Shown here one piece after another: positions 24,972-32,025 of a stretch of DNA of 64,000 nt. The stretch lies in the NCBI GenBank assembly GCA_031266805.1, contig JAISAH010000102.1:1-64000 (forward strand). The letters are read 5' to 3'. Numbering within the stretch: the first letter of the stretch is position 1; each line of letters starts with the position of its first letter. Below the pieces are notes generated by a model. The model made no database searches. It saw only the letters and a list, made by a program, of their open reading frames with translations, and was not told where the DNA came from. A program made the position numbers and the translations under genes. Source of the DNA: Gracilibacteraceae bacterium. GTDB taxonomy: Bacteria; Bacillota; Desulfitobacteriia; Desulfitobacteriales; Syntrophobotulaceae.

Positions 24972-25199
24972 TCACGGGGCCCGAAACAAAGTCCCTTTGG
25001 CGAAAACAGAAGGCCGCGAATTTATCCCTTGATACCGTTCGCGTTCCGCCGCGTCGAAGACGCTGTCCGCCAAATTCAGCGGCTGCGGCGCCCGACGGGG
25101 GATCGTCAGTTCCATATCTTCCGGACCGTCGTCCGGCGGCGTCCTTGAGGGCTGGGCGGGGACGGGGATAGGGCTTTTCCGCGGCGCGGCTTGCGGCAT
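24972..25199 (-). CDS. Small Pro/Arg-rich hypothetical protein, antisense between regulator and kinase
   Basis: 75 residues, not recognised. It is Pro/Arg-rich with no membrane segment (MPQAAPRKSPIPVPAQP at the start). What supports it is a strong ribosome site on - (AAAGGAG, 7-8 bases before the ATG at 25199) and the fact that it fills the whole gap between response regulator and kinase. It ends 18 bases beyond the regulator stop, tail to tail. It may be a real small protein with its promoter in the gap 25200-25260, or a chance frame in GC-rich DNA. Confidence 0.45.
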   Translation of the reverse strand: MPQAAPRKSPIPVPAQPSRTPPDDGPEDMELTIPRRAPQPLNLADSVFDAAERERYQGINSRPSVFAKGTLFRAP

Positions 25200-25267
25200 G
25201 GCGGTTTTCTCCTTTCGGGCGGATACAAACTATATCAAAATATTAGCATGACGAGAAGGTTTTGTCA

Positions 25268-26203
25268 ATGGATGGTAATAATCGGAAATCAGTGGAGGTA
25301 CTGTCTGTCGTCGCGGCCGTCGCCGCCGCGGCCACGCTGCTTGCCGGCGTGTGTTTTTTCAGCGCCGCGCGCAACCAATTGGGGCTGGTGGCCTGTCTGT
25401 CGGTCACAGCCGTCTTGCTGCCGGCGACTTTGTATTGCGGCTGGAGCGAGAAAACGCGGCAGCGGTTGGGCGCGCGCATAGAAACGGCGGAGATGCAACG
25501 GCAACAGGCGGAAGCGGATCTGGCTGAAGCCAATGAAAAAGTTCTGCGCTGTTACAGCTTGATTTCTCACGGCTTGCGCGTTCCGATCTCCATCATCATG
25601 GGTTACGCCGATATTCTATTGGGGAAAATGGTGGCGGACGAGTCCGTGCGGGACGAATATCTGCGCAAGATGTGCGAAAAGGCCGCCTACATGAATGAAC
25701 TCCTGACATACAGCCTGCTGGAATTGAGACCGGAAGCGGAACTCAGTTCCCCGGCCCGCCAACCTTTTGAGCTGCTGGGGCTCCTGCGGGGCATCGTCGA
25801 AGCGATGTGGGAAATGGCTGATAAAAACGGGGTCGTGATCCAACTGGTTTCCGAGCAGGAGGAAATTTTTATAAACGGAAGCTCCCTCGGCCTGTCCAAA
25901 GCGTTTTACAATATAGTCGAAAACGCCCTGAAATACATGGGACGGCCCGGCAACCTGAATATCACCGCTTCCCTTCTGGCGGAGGAGGTATTTATCGCCT
26001 TTAAGGACGACGGCGCGGGAGTGACGGAAGAAGAGGCGGAACGTATTTTTGACATGAATTATCAAGGCTCGAACGCGCGCGACGGCCAGGGTCTCGGTCT
26101 TTGGATCGTGCGGACGGAAGTGGTCTCACACGGAGGGAGCCTTTACGCCAAAAGCGAAAAGGGCGCGGGTCTGGGCATATACATCATGCTGCCGGCGAAT
26201 TAG
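25268..26203 (+). CDS. Membrane sensor histidine kinase with unusual H-box
   Basis: 311 residues from the ATG at 25268 (GAGAAGG upstream, spacing 8; a TTG two codons earlier is less likely). Two membrane helices (about 11-33 and 38-57) leave almost no extracellular loop. A coiled-coil linker follows, then the H-box around His101 (SLISHGLRVPISIIMGY). The N box (FYNIVENALKYMG) and G boxes (FKDDGAGV, GQGLGLWIV) are intact. The residue after the phospho-accepting His is Gly, where nearly all kinases of this class have Glu or Asp. That residue acts as general base, so kinase activity may be weak. The intramembrane-type sensor suggests it detects envelope stress or a partner protein. Confidence 0.9.
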   Translation: MDGNNRKSVEVLSVVAAVAAAATLLAGVCFFSAARNQLGLVACLSVTAVLLPATLYCGWSEKTRQRLGARIETAEMQRQQAEADLAEANEKVLRCYSLISHGLRVPISIIMGYADILLGKMVADESVRDEYLRKMCEKAAYMNELLTYSLLELRPEAELSSPARQPFELLGLLRGIVEAMWEMADKNGVVIQLVSEQEEIFINGSSLGLSKAFYNIVENALKYMGRPGNLNITASLLAEEVFIAFKDDGAGVTEEEAERIFDMNYQGSNARDGQGLGLWIVRTEVVSHGGSLYAKSEKGAGLGIYIMLPAN

Positions 26204-26230
26204 GTAATAACAGGCTCACATTATTCCCTC

Positions 26231-26258
26231 TTGACAACAAACTAAAAACGATTATAAT
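26231..26258 (+). promoter_or_regulatory. Promoter of AbiE locus
   Basis: Consensus TTGACA (26231-26236), 16-base spacer, consensus TATAAT (26253-26258). One of the strongest promoters in the window. The surrounding 26204-26290 is AT-rich. AbiEi proteins typically repress their own promoter. Confidence 0.8.
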
Positions 26259-26293
26259 ATTAGCATGGATTAAACAAACGGGAGTAAAGATCC

Positions 26294-26884
26294 TTGCCAA
26301 ACGCAAATTTACAGACCGCGCTGAACGAGAACGGAGGTATTATTTCTGTTCGACAGGGCAGGGGCGCAGGCGTTTCTCATATGGAACTGCTTCGAGGTCT
26401 GCAGACAGGTGAATTAGAGCGCGTCAGTCGCGGCGTGTATATGTCGCCCGCTGAACTGGACGACGTAATGTACATCGCCCAACTGCGCCGACCGAAGATT
26501 GTGTTCTCGCACGATTCGGCTCTGCTCCTGCACGACCTGACTGACCGCTATCCGCTAAGTCATACGGTGACTGTTCCAACGGGTTACAATACTAAACCGC
26601 TGACAGATGACGGATTCACGACGTTTTCCGTAAAGCGGGGATTGTTTGAGCAGGACGTTGTGAAACTCCAAACTCCGCTCGGTCACACCGTGAGCGTCTA
26701 CGGCTTGGAGCGCACTATTGTTGACTGCGTTCGCAGCCGGAGCAGAATGGACGCGGAGATTGTTACGGGAGCAATCAAACGCTATGCGGGCAAAACCGAT
26801 AAAAACCTCGGAAACCTTATGGACATTGCCGAACAGTTCGGCGTGACAAAACTCATTCGGACATATATGGAAGTGCTGCTGTGA
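26294..26884 (+). CDS. AbiEi-type antitoxin / transcriptional repressor
   Basis: 196 residues from a TTG at 26294 (GGAG at 26281-26284). The N-terminal winged helix (LLRGLQTGELERVSRGVYM) and the following domain (FSHDSALLLHDLTDRYPLS, then YGLERTIVDCVRSRSRMD) match AbiEi, the antitoxin of type IV AbiE systems. In AbiE the antitoxin represses the operon and counteracts an AbiEii nucleotidyltransferase. The downstream toxin gene overlaps by 4 bases (ATGA-like arrangement with GTG) but is wrecked, so this is now an orphan antitoxin. It appears intact. Codon use is less GC-rich than the housekeeping genes nearby, consistent with recent arrival. Confidence 0.88.
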   Translation: MPNANLQTALNENGGIISVRQGRGAGVSHMELLRGLQTGELERVSRGVYMSPAELDDVMYIAQLRRPKIVFSHDSALLLHDLTDRYPLSHTVTVPTGYNTKPLTDDGFTTFSVKRGLFEQDVVKLQTPLGHTVSVYGLERTIVDCVRSRSRMDAEIVTGAIKRYAGKTDKNLGNLMDIAEQFGVTKLIRTYMEVLL

Positions 26885-27174
26885 GAACGTCAACCCAACT
26901 GAACGCAAAACTGCGTAATCTCTCCAAAGAACTTGGCGTGGATGTGCGGGTGCTTCGGCAGAGCTATATGCTCGAACGCTTTCTCGAACGCGCCGCCCTT
27001 TCCCCTCACGGCAACTTTTGTGAGAATAGAGAAAGACGCTCAAATGGCGTCGTTATGGAAACGGTATCAGCAAAAGAACCCTTACGCCGCCGACATCAGC
27101 TTTGCCGACACAGTAAAAGCCTTGCGAACGCTTGCCGAATGGGGCGACCTGATTGTCGTCCAAAGCCGACTATG
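26881..27174 (+). pseudogene. AbiEii-type toxin remnant
   Basis: The first 45 codons (KLRNLSKELGVDVRVLRQSY, then MLERFLERAALSPHG) are a normal AbiEii start. The expected nucleotidyltransferase core is missing. After about 27020 a different frame encodes a typical AbiEii C-terminus (QMASLWKRYQQKNPYAADIS, then DTVKALRTLAEW). The remnant is cut off at 27174, where the 88-bp repeat begins. An open frame runs on into the recR tail copy (ending ALEGRRRL), a chance fusion. A toxin without its catalytic middle should be inactive. Confidence 0.85.
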
Positions 27175-27262
27175 CTGGAATACGCCGACGAAGTGACGAT
27201 AGCGCGGGCGCTCGAAGGCCGGCGCCGGCTCTAAATTTTAAAGATCCGCTCCCGGTTTTCCC
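27175..27262. repeat. 88-bp inverted repeat, right copy (recR fragment plus dehydrogenase end)
   Basis: Inverted copy of 16568-16655, differing at two positions. Bases 27175-27234 encode on + the last residues of RecR (EYADEVTIARALEGRRRL, stop), with no recR body attached: a recR fragment. The remaining bases are the genuine 3' end of the dehydrogenase gene on -. Confidence 0.92.
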
Positions 27263-28583
27263 GCACGTTCTTAGTCGCGTTGCGCGTGTCCACCACGAGT
27301 TCGGCGTGACGCGCGACCATCTCATAATCCACGGCGCTGTGGTCGGTGAGAATCAGCACACAGTCCGCCGCCGCCAGTGTTGCCGGGGTGAGGGGCTGGC
27401 TTTCCAGCGGCGGGCCGCCGTCACGCGGCGTCAAAACCGGCGCCCAAGGGTCGCTGTAAGTTATGAGCGCCCCGTCCCGGAGCAGCAGGTCGATGATGAT
27501 GAGCGCCGGCGACTCCCGCACGTCGCCGATGTCTTTTTTATACGCCACGCCGAGGACGAAAACGCGCGCGTCCCGCAGGCTTTTTTTCTTGGTGTTCAAG
27601 GCCTGGTAAACTTTTTTGACGACATAATAGCTGACCTCGACGTTGATCTCGCCGGCCAGCTCGATAAAACGCGTGTGAAAATCGTATTCCCGCGCTTTCC
27701 ATGTCAGGTAAAACGGGTCGAGCGGGATGCAGTGTCCGCCGACGCCCGGTCCGGGATAAAAAGTATGGATGCCGAAAGGTTTGGTCGCTGCGGCTTCCAC
27801 GACTTCCCATACGTCAAGGCCCATGCGGTCGCACAGCAGCATCAGCTCGTTCACCAGCGCGATATTCACGGCGCGGTAGGTATTTTCAAAAACCTTCGTC
27901 AACTCGGCCGCCGCCGGCGAACTCACCGGCACCACGGCCAAAATCGTCTGGGCGTAAAAGGCGCAGGCTATTTCCAGGCAAGCGGGCGTGACGCCGCCGA
28001 CGACCTTATTCGTGTTTTTGGTGGTGAAGCGCTTGTTGCCGGGATCCACGCGCTCCGGCGAAAAAGCGAGGAAAAAATCACGGCCCACCAGAAGGCCGGA
28101 AGCGGCCAGCAGCGGCAGGATGATTTCTTCCGTCGTGCCGGGGTAAGTCGTGCTTTCCAGCGTGATGAGCTGGCCGGGGCGAATATAGCGGCCGGCCTGC
28201 TGCGCCGCGGCTTGCATGAAGGAAATGTCCGGGTCGCGGGTGGCGGTCAGCGGCGTCGGCACGCAGATGACGACGACATCGCAGTCAGCGAGTTCGGCAA
28301 AATCCGTGGTCGCCCGCAGCCGCCCCGTCGCCGTCAGCGCCCGTAATTCATCGTCTTTCACGTCGCCGATGTAATTTTCGCCGTTGTTCACCTGACGCAC
28401 ACGCTCCGCGCTGACGTCAAACCCCGTGACCGAAAAACCCACCTTGCCTTTTTCCACCGCCAGCGGCAGACCCACATAGCCTAAACCGATAACGCCGACA
28501 CGCGCCGCGTGTTCCTCCACTTTTTGCTTCAGAGCCAGAGCGATGGGCTGCGTAGCGTTGATGACTTGCTCCACTTTGAACAT
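27231..28583 (-). CDS. Nucleotide-sugar dehydrogenase (UDP-glucose/GDP-mannose dehydrogenase family, WbpA/WecC type)
   Basis: 450 residues. It catalyses the two-step NAD-dependent oxidation of a UDP-hexose(amine) to the uronic acid. The Rossmann motif GVIGLGYVGLPLA (about residues 29-41) and the catalytic Cys in GPGVGGHCIPLDP (near residue 290) are present. So are the conserved SPERVDPGN and GVAYKKDIGDVRESPA motifs. The sequence is nearer to WbpA/WecC enzymes acting on UDP-N-acetylhexosamines than to UDP-glucose dehydrogenases, but the substrate cannot be fixed by eye. ATG at 28583 with AAGGAGG upstream. Its 3' end overlaps the recR fragment by 4 bases. No other sugar-nucleotide genes are adjacent. 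Confidence 0.92.
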   Translation of the reverse strand: MFKVEQVINATQPIALALKQKVEEHAARVGVIGLGYVGLPLAVEKGKVGFSVTGFDVSAERVRQVNNGENYIGDVKDDELRALTATGRLRATTDFAELADCDVVVICVPTPLTATRDPDISFMQAAAQQAGRYIRPGQLITLESTTYPGTTEEIILPLLAASGLLVGRDFFLAFSPERVDPGNKRFTTKNTNKVVGGVTPACLEIACAFYAQTILAVVPVSSPAAAELTKVFENTYRAVNIALVNELMLLCDRMGLDVWEVVEAAATKPFGIHTFYPGPGVGGHCIPLDPFYLTWKAREYDFHTRFIELAGEINVEVSYYVVKKVYQALNTKKKSLRDARVFVLGVAYKKDIGDVRESPALIIIDLLLRDGALITYSDPWAPVLTPRDGGPPLESQPLTPATLAAADCVLILTDHSAVDYEMVARHAELVVDTRNATKNVRENRERIFKI

Positions 28584-28615
28584 GCCGCGTTTCCTCCTTG
28601 AAATTCAATGCTCCC

Positions 28616-28645
28616 AGTATACCATAAAAATCCGCTGGTTGTCCG
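28616..28645 (-). promoter_or_regulatory. Promoter of nucleotide-sugar dehydrogenase gene
   Basis: On - CGGACA (28640-28645), 18-base spacer, TATACT (28616-28621), 33 bases before the start. The -35 is weak; the -10 is good. Confidence 0.5.
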
Positions 28646-28674
28646 GCGTTGTCAAATTTTTTCAGCCCCCGCGC

Positions 28675-28703
28675 TTGACGCTCAAGGGCATACATGGTAT
28701 AGT
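28675..28703 (+). promoter_or_regulatory. Promoter of yjfB-fapA
   Basis: TTGACG (28675-28680), 17-base spacer, TATAGT (28698-28703), 36 bases before the yjfB start. It looks like a housekeeping promoter, not a sigma-28 flagellar one. Confidence 0.75.
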
Positions 28704-28738
28704 AAGCCTATCCTCTGGGGGATGGAGATGATGTAAAT

Positions 28739-28915
28739 ATGGATTTTTCAATGTCCATTGCCGCGGTTGGTCTGAATATGAAACAAACGCAGTTGATGTA
28801 TCAGGTTGGTTTGCAGATGCTCGATAAGTCTATGGAACTGGAGGAGCAGACCGGAATGAACATGATAGCGCAAATGCTCCCGCCGGTGAATAACTTGTTG
28901 GACACTTACGCCTGA
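28739..28915 (+). CDS. yjfB: YjfB-family small protein (putative motility protein)
   Basis: 58 residues: it begins MDFSMSIAAVGLNMKQTQ, continues as a single amphipathic helix, and ends MLPPVNNLLDTYA. Size, the MDFS start followed by an Ala/Gln/Met-rich helix and the short end match the YjfB family, annotated as putative motility proteins in Bacillota. GGAG at 28724-28727 precedes the ATG. The strong promoter 36 bases upstream and the FapA gene downstream support it as a real gene. Molecular function unknown. Confidence 0.8.
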   Translation: MDFSMSIAAVGLNMKQTQLMYQVGLQMLDKSMELEEQTGMNMIAQMLPPVNNLLDTYA

Positions 28916-29050
28916 TAACGGATTCAGCCTGAATTGCGGCTTGGGTCTGCCCGAAACGACGGTTCGGTTTATTTCGGGCAGTGCCTTGGAAAGCAGGGCG
29001 TCGATCGGCGTCCTGTTTTCCAATTCCAATATCAGGAAGGCGGTGCGCAC

Positions 29051-30619
29051 ATGACTGATGGGAAAAATCCGAGTACGCCGGCGCCGCATTTATGCGAGCT
29101 GTACCGGCTTTGGCGCGGACTGCGGGAGGACGCGCCCCTTAATATGGGTATTTTTATCGGCGGCGGCGAGGAGGACGAGCAGCTCCTGCCCTATTGGCTG
29201 GAACTGGATGTTCAGGCCGCCAGACTGCTGGAGGAGTGGAATTCGCCTTCCGCCGCCCCAGTTCCCGGTCTGACGGCGATCATGTTCGACCGGGATGAAA
29301 CAAAAGCCTGGATCTTTGTTTTCCCGCCGCATCGCCGCGGCGAACCGGTGGGGCTCGAGAAGGCGCGCGATGAAATGGCGGCTCGCGGCGTCACGCACGG
29401 CGTCGTCGAATCGGCGCTGACCGAGGCGCTGACGCGTCCCATGCGCCTGGTTTTGCTGGCGGAAGGGGCGCTGCCGGTACACGGCCGGGATGGTTACGCG
29501 GAGTACCTGATTGACGTGCCGGAAAAGGCGCGTTTCGCCCAGGTGACCGACAATGAAAAAAACCGGATAGATTATAAAAATCTTTATTGGCTCGTAGCGG
29601 TCAAAGCCGGCGACGTCCTTTGCCGTCTCCACCCGCCGACCGCGGCGGTCAACGGCGTGAGCGTCAAAGGAACGGTCATCCCCGGCCGGCCGGGGCGGAC
29701 CGTCTCCGCGCCGCAGGGGCAAAACACCGCCTTAAGCGAATCAGGCGCCGAATTGATCGCTGTTATCGACGGGACCATTCGCCAGAAGCGGGGCCGGCTG
29801 GATGTGGAAAACACCGTGACCATCGAGGGCGACGTCGATTTTTCCACGGGCAATTTGAACGTCGAGGGAAATATCGTTATCAAAGGAGCGGTGCGCAGCG
29901 GTTTTCGCGTACAGGCCACCGGCAATATCGAAGTGCGGCAGATGGTGGAGGACGCCGCTTTAGTCGCGGGCGGAGATATTGCGATCGAATACGGCATGAA
30001 CGGCAATTCCCGCGGCGTTTTGCGCGCCGAGGGGCAGGTCCGCTGCAAATTCCTGGAACATACTATTGTTTACGCTAAAGGCGACGTCATGCTGGGCAGC
30101 GCTATAAACTGCCGGATCGAATCCGGCGGGGCCGTGCTGGTCACGACGACGCCGGGCTGCGTTATCGGCGGCATCCTCACCTCAATGAAAAAAATCGAGG
30201 CGCGCTCCGTCGGCGCCGAATACCGGAGCATTCCGACAAAACTCGTCATCCAGCCGCTGCCTTATTACACGGAGGAGATCCGCCGCCTGCGCGAGGAAGC
30301 AAAAGCGGAACAGGCGAAGCTGGACTCCATCAAGGCTATTTTCCAAAAACAGGGAGAAGTGGCGCCGGAAAAAGCGCCGATCGTCCAAAGTCTGAAAGAA
30401 CAGCAGGTGGCGATAAAAATCAAGCTCGCTAAAACCAACGCGGCGCTGACCGGTCTGGAAGCGAAGGGACAGGAAATGGCGCAGGGAGCTATTTTGATCG
30501 GCACGGCCTATCCCGGGGCTGACCTGACTGTGCTGAGCGCCCGACGCCGCCTTGACGATACCGCCTATAACTGCCGCGTCACGAATGTGGACGGCGAGAT
30601 CCATATCGGGCTGAAATAA
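29051..30619 (+). CDS. FapA family protein (DUF342, flagellar assembly protein A)
   Basis: 522 residues from the ATG at 29051 with GGAAGG upstream. The same frame is open further left, but that part has no ribosome site. The N-terminal 150 residues are a variable domain. The middle carries the DUF342 right-handed beta-helix, a run of short strands such as GDVDFSTGNLNVEGNIVIKG and GSAINCRIESGGAVLVTT. A coiled coil of about 80 residues (EIRRLREEAKAEQAKLDSIK onward) splits the C-terminal part. FapA-type proteins have been linked to flagellar assembly and polar placement; others are general bactofilin-like scaffolds. It is preceded by yjfB in the same direction. Confidence 0.88.
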   Translation: MTDGKNPSTPAPHLCELYRLWRGLREDAPLNMGIFIGGGEEDEQLLPYWLELDVQAARLLEEWNSPSAAPVPGLTAIMFDRDETKAWIFVFPPHRRGEPVGLEKARDEMAARGVTHGVVESALTEALTRPMRLVLLAEGALPVHGRDGYAEYLIDVPEKARFAQVTDNEKNRIDYKNLYWLVAVKAGDVLCRLHPPTAAVNGVSVKGTVIPGRPGRTVSAPQGQNTALSESGAELIAVIDGTIRQKRGRLDVENTVTIEGDVDFSTGNLNVEGNIVIKGAVRSGFRVQATGNIEVRQMVEDAALVAGGDIAIEYGMNGNSRGVLRAEGQVRCKFLEHTIVYAKGDVMLGSAINCRIESGGAVLVTTTPGCVIGGILTSMKKIEARSVGAEYRSIPTKLVIQPLPYYTEEIRRLREEAKAEQAKLDSIKAIFQKQGEVAPEKAPIVQSLKEQQVAIKIKLAKTNAALTGLEAKGQEMAQGAILIGTAYPGADLTVLSARRRLDDTAYNCRVTNVDGEIHIGLK

Positions 30620-30659
30620 CCGTCCCGGCGCGGCGGAAACGCTGAAAGGAAATTACTAA

Positions 30660-31310
30660 ATGGGGCAGGGCGTTCACGGGAAACAGATCATTGCGATAAC
30701 ACTTTTGTTCATATTTGTCATAACGGTGGGGCTGGGCAATTTTCGCGCCAAACAGTTAGCGGTGGATATTGTGGCGGCGCGGGCCTATAACGCGGCGCGG
30801 CTCCTGAGCGCGAGTCTGGAAGCGGCGGAAATAGCGCGGATCACGCGGGAACCCGACGAAAGCGATCCTTATTTTTTGGCGCTGCGGGCGCGGATGGAGG
30901 AAATGCTGGCTGAGCACGAATTGCGCGGCCTGTTTATCGTGGCCAAAAACGAGGAATTTCACTGGTATTATGTAGTGGACGGCCGCGGGCCGGAGCACCC
31001 GCGATATTTTCCCGCCGGCGCGGTGGACGACAATATTGACGACACGATGACGGAGCGGGCCGTGCGCGGACTGGACGCTTCCGAACGCTACGCGGCCGGC
31101 TGGAGCAGCGCCCGGATTTCCGCCTATGAGGGGATCCAGGATCCCGCCGGCGAGTACATCGCCGTCGTGGGCGCGGATTATGAGGCGGCGCCTATGACGC
31201 GGTTTTTGTACATCACAAAATATGCCCAGATCGCCGTGGTTTGCGCCGGACTTTTCCTGTACGCGCTGTTTCGGCTGCTGGCGCCCCGCTTAGGACTTAC
31301 CGGGAAATAA
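30660..31310 (+). CDS. Membrane protein with extracytoplasmic sensor-like domain
   Basis: 216 residues, not assigned to a family. A helix at about residues 9-27 (IIAITLLFIFVITVGLGNF) acts as signal anchor. An extracytoplasmic domain of about 150 residues with the look of a single Cache/PAS-like sensor follows (YFLALRARMEEMLAEHELRG, then GLFIVAKNEEFHWYYVVDG). A second helix (about 187-208) ends near the C-terminus. There is no kinase, cyclase or methyl-acceptor domain, so it would be a stand-alone sensor or a partner of another membrane protein. It lies 40 bases after fapA with GAAAGGA before the ATG, and is probably cotranscribed. Confidence 0.7.
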   Translation: MGQGVHGKQIIAITLLFIFVITVGLGNFRAKQLAVDIVAARAYNAARLLSASLEAAEIARITREPDESDPYFLALRARMEEMLAEHELRGLFIVAKNEEFHWYYVVDGRGPEHPRYFPAGAVDDNIDDTMTERAVRGLDASERYAAGWSSARISAYEGIQDPAGEYIAVVGADYEAAPMTRFLYITKYAQIAVVCAGLFLYALFRLLAPRLGLTGK

Positions 31311-31317
31311 TATCACA

Positions 31318-32022
31318 TTACTTGATAAAACCGTATTTTTCCTGAAGCTCCCTGTGCCGGTCTGCCCGCAGCTCATCCTTGTCCCCGTAGGGAAAAGGCA
31401 GTCCCAGCGCCGCGTATTTGGGCGCGCAGAGCTTGCGGAAGGGCAGAAGTTCCAGCCTTTTCACGCAGGAAAAGGATTCCGCCAGCTTCCGCAAGGCTTT
31501 TAGCTCGTCTTCTTGATCGTTTATGCCCGGCACGATCACCTGGCGGATCCAGACGGGTTTGTGCCGTTCCTCTAAACGCCGCAAAAGGCGCAGCGGCAGC
31601 TCCAGGGACAATCCGAATTCCCGCCGGCAATCCCTAGCATTGACGCGCTTGATATCAAGCAAGACCAGATCCGTTACGTCCAGCAAGGCGCCAAGTTCCG
31701 GCGGTTCCAGACAGCCGGAGGTGTCCAGCGCCGTATGAAAACATTCCGCTTTCAGCTTTTGGAACAGCTCCAGCGCGAAGCCCGCCTGCCACAGCGGCTC
31801 ACCGCCGCTCAACGTCACGCCGCCGCTCAGATAAGGCCGCGCGCGCCGGATTTTTTCCAGACACTCGCCGGCTTCCATCGTCTGGCCGCCGTCTTTCTCC
31901 CAGGTTTCAGGGTTATGGCAATAAGGGCAGCGGAGCGGGCAGCCCTGCAAAAAGATCACAAAGCGCACGCCCGGCCCGTCCGCCGCGCCAAGGCTTTGCA
32001 GGCTCGAGACCCGCCCCGGCAA
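31318..32022 (-). CDS. pflA: Pyruvate formate-lyase activating enzyme
   Basis: 234 residues. This radical-SAM enzyme installs the glycyl radical on PflB. The [4Fe-4S]/SAM motif CPLRCPYCHNP (about residues 28-38) is canonical, as are the N-terminal DGPGVRFVIFLQGC, the GGVTLSGGEPLWQ motif and LLDIKR. The start is a TTG at 32022, three bases after the pflB stop; GAGG lies about 12 bases upstream inside the end of pflB, suggesting coupled translation. It is convergent with the membrane protein gene, with only 7 bases between stops. Confidence 0.95.
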   Translation of the reverse strand: MPGRVSSLQSLGAADGPGVRFVIFLQGCPLRCPYCHNPETWEKDGGQTMEAGECLEKIRRARPYLSGGVTLSGGEPLWQAGFALELFQKLKAECFHTALDTSGCLEPPELGALLDVTDLVLLDIKRVNARDCRREFGLSLELPLRLLRRLEERHKPVWIRQVIVPGINDQEDELKALRKLAESFSCVKRLELLPFRKLCAPKYAALGLPFPYGDKDELRADRHRELQEKYGFIK

Positions 32023-32025
32023 AAG

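Noticed and set aside
27153..28346. 397-residue open frame on + opposite the nucleotide-sugar dehydrogenase
   Set aside because: The - strand gene has all catalytic motifs; the + frame is a shadow, though it begins inside the real recR fragment.
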